Below, one piece after another: positions 1 to 6,209 of a stretch of 15,420 bases of DNA. The stretch covers positions 1 through 15,420 of the forward strand of contig JANXRI010000017.1 of the NCBI GenBank assembly GCA_025353085.1, given 5' to 3'. Each line of letters begins with the position of its first letter. Positions within the stretch are counted from its first letter, which is position 1. Source of the DNA: Betaproteobacteria bacterium (GTDB lineage Bacteria > Pseudomonadota > Gammaproteobacteria > Burkholderiales > SG8-41). Position numbers and translations under genes: made by a program. The notes below the pieces were generated by a model. It did no database searches and had not been told where the DNA came from. It saw nothing but the letters and a program-made list of their open reading frames with translations.

Positions 1-60
1 AAAAAGGCAGTAAATAAAGGTTGTTTTCATAATACTATTTTTTGGTTATATTAAAGGTAC
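1..60. other. AT-rich stretch with no homology to the gene it abuts
   Basis: The first ~57 bases are strongly A/T-rich and contain an in-frame stop (TAA at 30-32) relative to the downstream Bug reading frame. From about position 60 the composition changes abruptly to the GC-rich pattern of the rest of the window, and receptor-like protein sequence begins. I see no tRNA, terminal inverted repeat or recognisable transposase in this short piece. It could be the end of an inserted element, a deletion junction or an assembly edge; the sequence does not decide which. Confidence 0.5.
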
Positions 61-305
61 AACCCGGCTATGAAGCAGTCTCGTGGTATGGTGTGTTGGC
101 CCCGGCGGGCACGCCGCGCGAAATCGTCTTGCGCCTGAACACCGGAATAGTTCGTGCGTTCAAGCTGCCCGACGTGCGGCAATTGCTGCTCGCGCAAGGC
201 GCCGAGCCGGTCAGCGAGACGCCCGAGCAATTCGCCGCCGTCATCCGCGCGGAAATCGCGAAATGGAGCGACGTTGTGCGCAAATCCGGCGCGAAAGCCG
301 ATTAG
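42..305 (+). pseudogene. C-terminal fragment of a Bug-family tripartite tricarboxylate transporter substrate-binding protein
   Basis: Bug proteins are periplasmic solute receptors of about 320 residues, hugely expanded in Burkholderiales, that feed TctAB-type transporters or signalling systems. Only the last ~80 residues are present. The segment PGYEAVSWYGVLAPAGTP followed by REIVLRLN is the typical late-domain signature of the family, and the C-terminal end (EFAAVIRAEIAKW-like helix, then VVRKSGAKAD) is complete and stops at 303-305. The frame opens at a TTG at 42 just after a stop at 30-32. No signal peptide or N-terminal lobe is present and there is no Shine-Dalgarno sequence. The 5' three quarters of the gene is therefore missing and the remnant is unlikely to be expressed as a working receptor. 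The ligand cannot be inferred. Confidence 0.8.
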
Positions 306-374
306 CGGCACGGGAATAAAACCGGCCCGGCGCCTGTTTATTCACTCGCATGTCCGGCTATAACGGAGGAAATC

Positions 375-821
375 ATGATGACGGTATTTCGAATTGCAGC
401 AGCAGCCCTGACCTTGACCGCTTGTGCCGCGCTGGCGGAATCGAATACGCCGATACCGGAAATCGGCAACGACTCGAATTTCATCGCGGCCAAGAAAGCG
501 ATCGAGGCAAAGGAGTGGGACAAGGCTCTCTACCGTCTTAAATACGTGAAAGCCGAAGACGCGGAGGTTTACAACCTCACCGGCTACGCGAGCCGCAAGC
601 TCGGCAAGATGGACGACGCATTCCGCAATTATAAGATAGCGCTGCAGATGAACCCGAACCACCGCGGCGCGCACGAGTACGTCGGCGAGGCGTATCTGAT
701 GACCAACAATCCGGCGATGGCCGAGCAGCATTTAGCGGCGCTCGAGCGCATCTGCGCGAAGAACTGCGAAGAGTACAAGGATCTCGCGCGCCAAATCGCG
801 GAGTATAAGCAGAAGCACTGA
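375..821 (+). CDS. Secreted or lipid-anchored TPR protein
   Basis: A 148-residue exported protein with tetratricopeptide-like helical repeats, a protein-interaction scaffold. Residues 1-21 form a signal peptide. LTAC at 14-17 fits a lipobox with Cys17 as the lipidated residue, but a signal peptidase I site after ALA-21 is also possible. Residues about 64-97 (YNLTGYASRKLGKMDDAF...) and 98-131 (AHEYVGEAYLMTNNPAMA...) match the TPR helix-turn-helix pattern, with a half repeat before them at about 37-57. The start is supported by GGAGGA at 365-370; the second ATG at 378 has slightly better spacing than the one at 375. It converges on chrB with an 84-bp gap. A related C-terminal tail appears again near 10.5 kb. 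Partner and pathway are unknown; TPR assignment is firm, lipidation uncertain. Confidence 0.85.
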   Translation: MMTVFRIAAAALTLTACAALAESNTPIPEIGNDSNFIAAKKAIEAKEWDKALYRLKYVKAEDAEVYNLTGYASRKLGKMDDAFRNYKIALQMNPNHRGAHEYVGEAYLMTNNPAMAEQHLAALERICAKNCEEYKDLARQIAEYKQKH

Positions 822-838
822 CTGGGCTTCCACTGCTC

Positions 839-857
839 GATCGCCATCGTCGCGATC
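839..857. other. Stem-loop between convergent genes
   Basis: A perfect 6-bp stem (GATCGC at 839-844 and GCGATC at 852-857) with a 7-base loop lies between the convergent ends of the TPR gene and chrB. There is no T tract on either strand, so intrinsic termination here is doubtful. Confidence 0.25.
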
Positions 858-905
858 CACGGCGGCGAAGCAATGAGTCCCGGCAGCGCTAGCACGCCCG
901 CGGTT

Positions 906-1865
906 TTACGGCGCGCTCGCAGCGGCCTTGTACGCGGAATACATGTGGTCGAAGATGCGGGCGGCGGTCGCGACCAACTCGTTATCGCCGCGCGCGCTGT
1001 CCCGCGCGCCTTTCAGTATGATCTCCAGCCCCTGGGCATCGGCGACGGGAATGCCGCCGACGTCCAGATAGTGGATCGCTGCCGCGAGCTGGTTCAATCC
1101 GGCATCGCTGTCGAGGCCGAAGCACGCGAGCAATACTTCGAACGTCACCCGGTTGCCCACGTGCGTGAAGTCGGCGCCGTCGAAATCGAATCCCAGCGCG
1201 CCCCGCGGGCGGTCCTTTGGTGTGTCGATCCATGCAAACCGCGCTTTGCAATCGATGAAACGTTTGATCAGCCATGCGCTCGCCAGGCGGTCGACCCAGG
1301 GATTCTTGCGCGTCGCCCAGATGCGTTTCTGATACCTCGCATGGTCGAGGCGCCGTATCCGGCCTTTCGCCTGGCGCGGCTCGTCCGCGGAAGATAGACG
1401 CTGCACCGTGGCTTCCAGACCCGCTAATGCGTTGCGCGCTTGCTTGCCCGCCTGGCCGGGATAGAAATCGATTTCAATGATGTCCGCGTACGCGCGGCGT
1501 AACCGCTTCACCAGGGTTGCCGCTTTAGGCTGGCCGAGGCGAGTTGCGGATTTCCTGGCGGCGTCGATGCGCGTGATCAGCTGTGCGTAGTCGGCTGTCC
1601 TCTCGAATAGCTTGCGAACCGTCTCCAGTTGAGCTGCCGTCTTCAGGTTCAGTTCGACGGTCATGGCAAGTCCGCCAGCGGCCTTCACCTGCGATTCGAG
1701 CGCGGCGAAGCCGCTGGCTTGAGCTGCGCCAGCCGGCACCAGATACACGCCGTCGCGCAGAACGCCGCAGCCCATGCCGCGCAGCGCGCGCCAGATGCGC
1801 ATGCGCACCGTCGCACCTTTGGACGGCAGGCTCAATACCAGCGCGCTGAACGTTTTATTATTCAT
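906..1865 (-). CDS. chrB: ChrB, chromate-sensing regulator
   Basis: A 319-residue protein of the usual full ChrB length, with both characteristic halves. The N-terminal part begins LVLSLPSKGATVRMRIWRAL and continues GCGVLRDGVYLVPA, typical of the ChrB_N domain. The C-terminal ChrB_C domain starts near residue 175 and carries RIWATRKNPWVDRLASAWL then IKRFID (181-205), the FDFDGADFTHVGNRVTFEVL block (about 226-245) and HYLD (265-268). In characterised chr operons ChrB is a cytoplasmic chromate-responsive regulator of chrA transcription; the binding mode of this protein is not known. It is transcribed away from the remaining chr genes, whereas in classical operons chrB is the first gene of the chrBAC unit. 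ATG at 1865 is the best start by family length, but no Shine-Dalgarno sequence precedes it, and the promoter candidate lies so close that the mRNA may be nearly leaderless. Confidence 0.93.
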   Translation of the reverse strand: MNNKTFSALVLSLPSKGATVRMRIWRALRGMGCGVLRDGVYLVPAGAAQASGFAALESQVKAAGGLAMTVELNLKTAAQLETVRKLFERTADYAQLITRIDAARKSATRLGQPKAATLVKRLRRAYADIIEIDFYPGQAGKQARNALAGLEATVQRLSSADEPRQAKGRIRRLDHARYQKRIWATRKNPWVDRLASAWLIKRFIDCKARFAWIDTPKDRPRGALGFDFDGADFTHVGNRVTFEVLLACFGLDSDAGLNQLAAAIHYLDVGGIPVADAQGLEIILKGARDSARGDNELVATAARIFDHMYSAYKAAASAP

Positions 1866-1872
1866 GTTATAA

Positions 1873-1908
1873 TTGCTACAGTATAGTGATAATCTCTACA
1901 ATACACAA
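1873..1908 (-). promoter_or_regulatory. Putative chrB promoter with short 5' UTR and CTACA direct repeat
   Basis: On the minus strand TTGTGT (1908-1903) and TATACT (1885-1880) are separated by exactly 17 bases. The -10 box matches consensus at 5 of 6 positions, the -35 box at only 3. The predicted start point near 1873 leaves about 7 bases before the ATG. On the plus strand CTACAGTATA (1876-1885) and CTACAATACA (1896-1905) form a direct repeat with a 20-bp period, about two helical turns, overlapping the -10 box and spacer: a plausible operator for autoregulation. This is inferred from sequence only. Confidence 0.4.
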
Positions 1909-1917
1909 GTCATTGAA

Positions 1918-1964
1918 GAATAATAGATAATATTCAATAACTCGAATAGCCGAGTGATTTATTC
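1918..1964. promoter_or_regulatory. Two consecutive GAATA/TATTC inverted repeats (operator candidate)
   Basis: GAATA at 1918-1922 pairs with TATTC at 1931-1935, and GAATA at 1944-1948 pairs with TATTC at 1960-1964. The four half-sites alternate in orientation with starts 13, 13 and 16 bases apart. Overlapping palindromes add to this: ATTGAA (1912-1917) with TTCAAT (1933-1938), and ACTCG (1940-1944) with CGAGT (1951-1955). The block lies between the divergent chrB and chr-operon promoters, just upstream of TTGACA at 1975. That position suits a shared regulator site, with ChrB the obvious but unproven candidate. AT-richness raises the chance of coincidental short palindromes. Confidence 0.45.
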
Positions 1965-1974
1965 GTAAATACAG

Positions 1975-2003
1975 TTGACAGCGCGCACCGGATTATCTAA
2001 ATT
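1975..2003 (+). promoter_or_regulatory. Putative rightward promoter of the chr gene series
   Basis: A perfect -35 hexamer TTGACA (1975-1980) is followed after 17 bases by TAAATT (1998-2003), a 4/6 match to the -10 consensus. A start near 2010 would give a leader of about 115 bases before the small ORF at 2125 and about 295 bases before the rhodanese-ChrB gene. It faces away from the chrB promoter candidate, with the GAATA/TATTC block between them. Confidence 0.5.
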
Positions 2004-2040
2004 GGCGGCTCGTGAGTTGGCCGACTTCAGTCGCGGCTCA

Positions 2041-2114
2041 GCCGGGTAGTAGGCAGCCACCCGGCACTCAAGAACGATTCTGTTCCCAAGTGCTGTTCCA
2101 ATCCCTGACGGGAT
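2041..2114 (+). promoter_or_regulatory. Structured leader: successive stem-loops upstream of the chr genes
   Basis: Two clear hairpins lie in the presumed leader: GCCGGGT (2041-2047) with ACCCGGC (2059-2065) around an 11-base loop, and ATCCC (2101-2105) with GGGAT (2110-2114) closing a TGAC tetraloop. A weaker one between them uses GAAC/GTTC, and a further CGAC-TTCA-GTCG hairpin lies just upstream. The last hairpin abuts AGGAG (2115-2119), the ribosome site of a small ORF, so folding could influence its exposure. I do not recognise any known riboswitch class. Confidence 0.35.
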
Positions 2115-2124
2115 AGGAGCGCGC

Positions 2125-2271
2125 ATGGAAAACAGCATCAGCATCATTTTCTTCCACGTCATTCCGCGCGAATCCGCGCGCTCTTCACCTTGCGAACATG
2201 AATTGCTGCTCCGCGCAGCGGTCGCGCCGCCACGCCTGCATTTGTCGGTGCAGATGTGCGCTTATCAATAA
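2125..2271 (+). CDS. Possible 48-residue leader ORF
   Basis: A short ORF with ATG at 2125, preceded by AGGAG at 2115-2119, ending in TAA at 2269-2271. It begins MENSISIIFFHVIP and has no recognisable domain; its second half is Arg/Pro/Leu-rich, as expected of translated noncoding GC-rich DNA. It ends 34 bases before the rhodanese-ChrB start, so it could act as an upstream leader peptide. The gap from 1866 to 2305 holds no other gene I can support. Low confidence that it is expressed. Confidence 0.25.
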   Translation: MENSISIIFFHVIPRESARSSPCEHELLLRAAVAPPRLHLSVQMCAYQ

Positions 2272-2305
2272 TCGATCCTTTAAATCTTTTTTGGAGCGAA
2301 TCACC

Positions 2306-3103
2306 ATGACCTCTTCCATCGCTTCCACCGACCTTCAAGCGGCCTTGCGTGGCCGGCAACCGCCGCTGCTCATAGACGTGCGCAAGACCCCCGCGTTTAA
2401 CGCCGCGACCGACATGCTCGCCGGTGCTTTGCGGCGCGACCCTACCCAGGTCGATACATGGGCCAATGAGCTGCCTCAGGCGAGCCCGGTCGTCGTGTAC
2501 TGCGTGCACGGGCACGAAGTCAGCCAGGGCATCGCGCAGAAGTTGCGCGACGCGGGAATAGCTGCGCGCTATCTTGCCGACGGCATCGAAGAGGGCTGGA
2601 AGCAGGCTGGCGGCGACCTCATGCGCAAGGCCGCCAACGCTCCCACCCGCTGGGTCACGCGCGAGCGGCCGAAAATCGACCGCATCGCGTGTCCATGGCT
2701 GATCGCGCGCTTCATCGATCCCGCGGCGGAGTTCTTGTACGTGCCGACCGCCGAAGTGCTGAGCGTAGCTAAAAAAAAGAATGCGATCCCGTACGACATT
2801 CCGGACGTCGCCTTCACGCACGACGGCGATCTTTGCAGTTTCGACGCGTTTACTAAAACTTACCGCCTGACCGATCCCGCGCTCGCATGCCTCGCATTGA
2901 TAGTGCGCGGCGCCGATACCGCGCGCCCGGAACTCGCACCGCAGTCAGCGGGGCTGCTCGCCATCTCGCTCGGCTTGTCGCGCAACTTCATTGACGACCA
3001 CGAGATGCTCAGGCACGGCATGGTGATGTACGACGCGCTCTATGGGTGGTGCAAAGACAGGCAGGACGAATCGCACACGTGGAATCCGGCGGCTTACCGC
3101 TGA
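2306..3103 (+). CDS. Rhodanese-ChrB_C fusion protein (chromate resistance)
   Basis: A 265-residue cytoplasmic protein with two domains. Residues about 5-105 are a rhodanese fold: LLIDVR near 21-26, then VVVYCVHGHEVSQ with the predicted catalytic Cys66 in a CVHGHEV loop, and an EEGWKQAGG end. Residues about 115-250 are a ChrB_C domain, beginning RWVTRERPKIDRIACPWL then IARFID, and including AFTHDGDLCSFDAF (169-182). The N-terminal DNA-binding-like half of ChrB is absent, so it is unlikely to be a regulator of the usual kind. Rhodaneses transfer sulfane sulfur or reduce oxyanions through the loop cysteine; a role in thiol repair or chromate/arsenate-like chemistry is inference. ATG 2306 is chosen because GGAG sits at 2293-2296 and the rhodanese fold starts directly after it; the frame stays open upstream to 2198 with no domain there. 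Residues 156-158 are encoded in an A8 run. Confidence 0.9.
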   Translation: MTSSIASTDLQAALRGRQPPLLIDVRKTPAFNAATDMLAGALRRDPTQVDTWANELPQASPVVVYCVHGHEVSQGIAQKLRDAGIAARYLADGIEEGWKQAGGDLMRKAANAPTRWVTRERPKIDRIACPWLIARFIDPAAEFLYVPTAEVLSVAKKKNAIPYDIPDVAFTHDGDLCSFDAFTKTYRLTDPALACLALIVRGADTARPELAPQSAGLLAISLGLSRNFIDDHEMLRHGMVMYDALYGWCKDRQDESHTWNPAAYR

Positions 3104-3194
3104 CTGAATCAGCAGCTCAACGTCTCAAACCGAATAACGGTCATCAATTAACGCAGTCGCGCTTTCGTTCAACACATAACCGAAGGAGACCATC

Positions 3195-4151
3195 ATGCGC
3201 TACCAACTTACCCCGATACATTGCCGGCCGTGGCTGTTGAACGCCCTTTCGTTCAAATTGATTGAAAGCCACTACGAAAATCACTACGGCGGCGCATTGA
3301 GGCGCTTGAATGCGATCACCGAGAAACTTGAAACCGTTGATTTCGATACGACGCCCGGCTATGTCATCAACGGACTCAAGCGCGAGGAGTTGGTTGCGCT
3401 CAATTCGACACTGCTGCACGAGCTTTATTTTGCAAGCATGGGCGGCGACGGCGGCAAGCCGCCTGCGCAGATTGCTGACGCGCTCACGCGCGATTTTGGC
3501 TCGGTCGTGCGCTGGAAGAGCGAATTCGTTGCGATGGGCAACGCGCTCGCCGGCGGCTCGGGCTGGGTAGTTCTCACCTACCTGCCGCGAGACCGCCGCC
3601 TGATCAACCAGTATGCGTCCGACCACACGCAGGCGGTGGCCGGTGGCGTGCCAATCCTCGCGCTCGATATGTACGAGCATGCTTATCACATCGATTACGG
3701 TGCCAACGCAAAAGCGTACGTCGACACGTTCATGCGCAATCTTGACTGGAAGGCGGTTGAAGGCCGCTATGAGGATGCGAGCAAAGTTGCGCCGCCACGC
3801 GCGCTCGAGCAGCCCGAGTTCGGCGATTTGCCCGGTGTTGCGCCCGAAGAAGTCAAGGCGATGATCGATGCGGGCAAACCCGTGCAGTTCATCGACACGC
3901 GCCCGCGGCATTTCGTCTCGCGCACACAGGACATCATCGACGGCGCGACGTGGCGTGATCCGGAACGCGTGCAGGATTGGGTGGGTGAGCTATCAAAATC
4001 GGAACCGGTGGTGGTGTTTTGCGCTTATGGCTTCCACATCGGCTGCAAAACGGCAATCACCTTGCGCGATGCCGGATTCGATGCGAAGTTTATGAAAGGC
4101 GGTCATTCGGGCTGGCGCGCGTTCGGCGGGCCGGTCAAGCAAAACGTCTAA
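3195..4151 (+). CDS. Fe/Mn superoxide dismutase-rhodanese fusion (ChrC-ChrE type)
   Basis: A 318-residue protein. Residues 1-190 are an Fe/Mn superoxide dismutase with all four metal ligands visible: His26 (SHYENHY), His75 (LLHELYF), Asp158 and His162 (LDMYEHAYHIDYG). Trp124 of GSGW is also kept. Second-shell positions differ from E. coli SodB: gatekeeper Tyr34 is Ala34, the Gln69 position is Ser71, and Asp143/His144 occupy the region of MnSOD Gln146, so metal preference is unclear. Residues about 213-315 are a rhodanese domain with FIDTR (232-236), predicted catalytic Cys276 in CAYGFHI, and a GGHSGWRAFGG end. Separate ChrC (SOD) and ChrE (rhodanese) occur in the classical Cupriavidus chr operon; here they are one chain. 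SOD would remove superoxide formed by one-electron chromate reduction. No signal peptide. AAGGAG at 3183-3188 supports the start. Confidence 0.92.
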   Translation: MRYQLTPIHCRPWLLNALSFKLIESHYENHYGGALRRLNAITEKLETVDFDTTPGYVINGLKREELVALNSTLLHELYFASMGGDGGKPPAQIADALTRDFGSVVRWKSEFVAMGNALAGGSGWVVLTYLPRDRRLINQYASDHTQAVAGGVPILALDMYEHAYHIDYGANAKAYVDTFMRNLDWKAVEGRYEDASKVAPPRALEQPEFGDLPGVAPEEVKAMIDAGKPVQFIDTRPRHFVSRTQDIIDGATWRDPERVQDWVGELSKSEPVVVFCAYGFHIGCKTAITLRDAGFDAKFMKGGHSGWRAFGGPVKQNV

Positions 4152-4165
4152 CTTCAGGAGTAAGC

Positions 4166-4786
4166 ATGATGAAAGCATTTACGCCAATAATCGCCTTGAC
4201 GCTGATGACGGGAACCGCGATGGCCGAGACGATGAACTTCGATAACGAGAAGGCGGGGGCGGTCCCCGCCGGATGGACCGCCGGTGTGACCGGACGCGGC
4301 GCGCCCAAGTGGGCGGTCGAAGCGGATGCGAGTTCGCCTTCCAAGCCGAACGTGCTCAAGCAATCGGGCCGCGGCGCCTTCCCGTATTGCGTGGTGACGA
4401 AAAGCTCGCTTACCGATGGTTTTGTCGAAGTGAAGTTCAAGTCGATCAGTGGTAGAGAGGATCAGGCGGGCGGTCTTATCTGGCGGTTCAAGGATGGCGA
4501 CAATTATTACGTTGCGCGCGCCAACGCGCTCGAAAACAATGTGTCGCTGTATTACACCGGGAACGGCAGCCGCAAGACACTCAAGTACGTTGATGCGCCG
4601 GTGCCATTGAACGTCTGGCATACCTTACGCATTGAGTTCACCGGTAAAAAAATCCTGGTAATGCTCGACGGCAAAACGTACATCGACTATACCGACGGAC
4701 ACATCGCGGGCGCCGGCGCGGTCGGCGTGTGGACCAAGGCTGACAGCGTGACGGCCTTTGACGATTTTTCTTTTGGCACGAAATAA
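4166..4786 (+). CDS. Secreted LamG/DUF1080-like beta-sandwich protein
   Basis: A 206-residue protein with a clear signal peptide (MMKAFTPIIALTLMTGTAMA, cleavage before Glu21). The mature part has the pattern of a concanavalin-A-like jelly roll of the DUF1080/LamG type: FDNEKAGAVPAGW near the start, the GGLIWRFKDGDNYYVARAN block, then NVWHTLRIEFTGKKILVMLDG and GAGAVGVWTKADSVTAFDDF at the end. Such domains usually bind sugars or act as protein modules; no catalytic residues can be assigned. It starts 14 bases after the SOD-rhodanese stop, with AGGAG at 4156-4160, and ends 16 bases before chrA, so it is almost certainly co-transcribed with chrA. Its part in chromate resistance is unknown. ATG 4166 or 4169 are both possible. 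Confidence 0.85.
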   Translation: MMKAFTPIIALTLMTGTAMAETMNFDNEKAGAVPAGWTAGVTGRGAPKWAVEADASSPSKPNVLKQSGRGAFPYCVVTKSSLTDGFVEVKFKSISGREDQAGGLIWRFKDGDNYYVARANALENNVSLYYTGNGSRKTLKYVDAPVPLNVWHTLRIEFTGKKILVMLDGKTYIDYTDGHIAGAGAVGVWTKADSVTAFDDFSFGTK

Positions 4787-4802
4787 TTAAAGGGAAACGT
4801 TG

Positions 4803-6005
4803 ATGGAATCCGCCAATCATGCCGCCGTCGAATCGGTCCCGGCGCCCGGCTACTCGCTGTGGCAACTCGTGCTGTATGCATTGCGGCTGGGCACTTTCGG
4901 ATTTGGCGGGCCCGTCGCACTGGTCGGTTACATGCGTCGCGATCTGGTTGAAGACCGCAAGTGGATTTCCGAGTCCGATTACAAAGAAGGTCTCGCGCTT
5001 GCCCAACTGATGCCCGGACCGCTCGCCGCGCAGTTGATGATTTACATGGGTTATGTGCATTACCGCAATCCCGGCGCGACGGTCGCCGGCATCGCATTCG
5101 TGGTGCCGTCGTTCATCATGGTCGTGCTGATCGGGATGGCGTACGTGGCTTACGGCGGGCTCACGTGGATGCAGGCGGTGTTTTATGGCGTCGGCGCATG
5201 CGTTATCGGCATCATCGCCATCAGCGCGTACAAACTGACGACCAAGAGCATCGGCAAAGACCGATTGCTATGGGCGATCTATCTCATCAGTGCCGCCGCC
5301 ACCATCATCAGCGAATCCGAATTCGTGCTACTGTTTTTAGGTGCGGGAATATTGGTCTGGCTGACCCGTGCACCGCCGAAGAAATGGTTCGGTGGTGGCA
5401 GCACTCCGGGACTTATGGCCATGGCTGCGCAACTACCCAACGCGGTGCCGGTGGTGGCGGCGACCGACTGGTCGGTGTTGTGGCAGATCGGACTATTTTT
5501 TGCCGAAGCCGGCGCGTTCGTGTTCGGCAGCGGTCTGGCAATTGTGCCTTTTCTTTATGGCGGCGTTGTCAACGAACATCATTGGTTGACGGAGCGGCAA
5601 TTCGTCGATGCGGTGGCGGTGGCCATGATCACGCCGGGACCGGTGGTCATTACGGTCGGGTTCATCGGTTACCTCGTGGCGGGTTTCGCCGGTGCGGTGG
5701 TCGCCGCGCTCGCGACATTTTTACCGTGTTATTTCTTTACCATTCTCCCGGCGCCCTATTTTAAAAAGCACGGCAAGAATCGAAGTGTCATCGCTTTTGT
5801 CGACGGCGTGACCGCGGCGGCGATCGGGACGATTACCGGTGCGGTAGTCGTGCTCGGCAAGCGCTCGATTACCGATATTCCAACCATTCTGCTCGCAGTT
5901 ACGACGGTTGCATTGCTATGGAAATTCAAGAAGATTCCCGAGCCGGTGATCGTCGCCGCCGCAGCAATCATTGGCCTGGTGATATATCCGCTCATGAAAG
6001 CATAG
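4803..6005 (+). CDS. chrA: ChrA, chromate efflux transporter
   Basis: A 400-residue inner-membrane protein of the CHR family, long-chain type, with two homologous halves. The first has LGTFGFGGPVALVGYM (29-44) and LAQLMPGPLAAQL (66-78). The second repeats these as GAFVFGSGLAIVPFLYGG (237-254) and VAVAMITPGPVVITVGFIGY (271-290). Many hydrophobic segments are visible throughout, with a cytoplasmic-looking link APPKKWFGGGSTPG (190-203). ChrA proteins export chromate from the cytoplasm using membrane energy. The length is normal for the family and the frame is intact. ATG 4803 has AGGG at 4791-4794; a TTG codon immediately upstream could add one residue. It is the fourth supported rightward gene of the chr series, close behind the LamG-like gene, and 204 bases precede the next gene. 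Confidence 0.95.
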   Translation: MESANHAAVESVPAPGYSLWQLVLYALRLGTFGFGGPVALVGYMRRDLVEDRKWISESDYKEGLALAQLMPGPLAAQLMIYMGYVHYRNPGATVAGIAFVVPSFIMVVLIGMAYVAYGGLTWMQAVFYGVGACVIGIIAISAYKLTTKSIGKDRLLWAIYLISAAATIISESEFVLLFLGAGILVWLTRAPPKKWFGGGSTPGLMAMAAQLPNAVPVVAATDWSVLWQIGLFFAEAGAFVFGSGLAIVPFLYGGVVNEHHWLTERQFVDAVAVAMITPGPVVITVGFIGYLVAGFAGAVVAALATFLPCYFFTILPAPYFKKHGKNRSVIAFVDGVTAAAIGTITGAVVVLGKRSITDIPTILLAVTTVALLWKFKKIPEPVIVAAAAIIGLVIYPLMKA

Positions 6006-6097
6006 GTTGTCCACGCGGAAAGTCCGGGCATGAGGCGGATATCCTTTTCGGATTCACTTCAAAGACGGGAAGCAGAGTCAAACGCAAACGTCATACC

Positions 6098-6121
6098 CCG
6101 CGCGAAACCTTTTGCGTGCGG
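6098..6121. other. Stem-loop in the chrA-DUF1259 gap
   Basis: CCGCGCG (6098-6104) and CGTGCGG (6115-6121) can form a 7-bp stem with one G-U pair and a 10-base loop. No T tract follows, so it is not a standard terminator; it could stabilise or process mRNA between chrA and the next gene. I see no convincing promoter or gene in 6006-6209. Confidence 0.25.
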
Positions 6122-6209
6122 CGATGTCGATATTGAAAGATTTGTAGTTAAAACACTGCATGGTTCATGTGTCAACCCGAACCGGCGGCACTTTTAGGAG
6201 GATGAAACG

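Noticed and set aside
873..1397. Plus-strand ORF of 174 codons opposite chrB
   Set aside because: It mirrors the ChrB codons on the other strand; ChrB has clear family motifs and the plus-strand product has none.
2768..2778. A8 run with a dnaX-like A AAA AAG slippery heptamer inside the rhodanese-ChrB gene
   Set aside because: The frame is correctly phased for -1 shifting, but no upstream stimulatory Shine-Dalgarno sequence or clear downstream hairpin was seen and the shifted product would end after about 25 meaningless codons. Most likely it simply encodes Lys-Lys-Lys.
2159..2821. Long minus-strand ORF opposite the rhodanese-ChrB gene
   Set aside because: It is antisense to a well-supported gene, has no domain and no ribosome site, and arises from the GC-rich codon bias.
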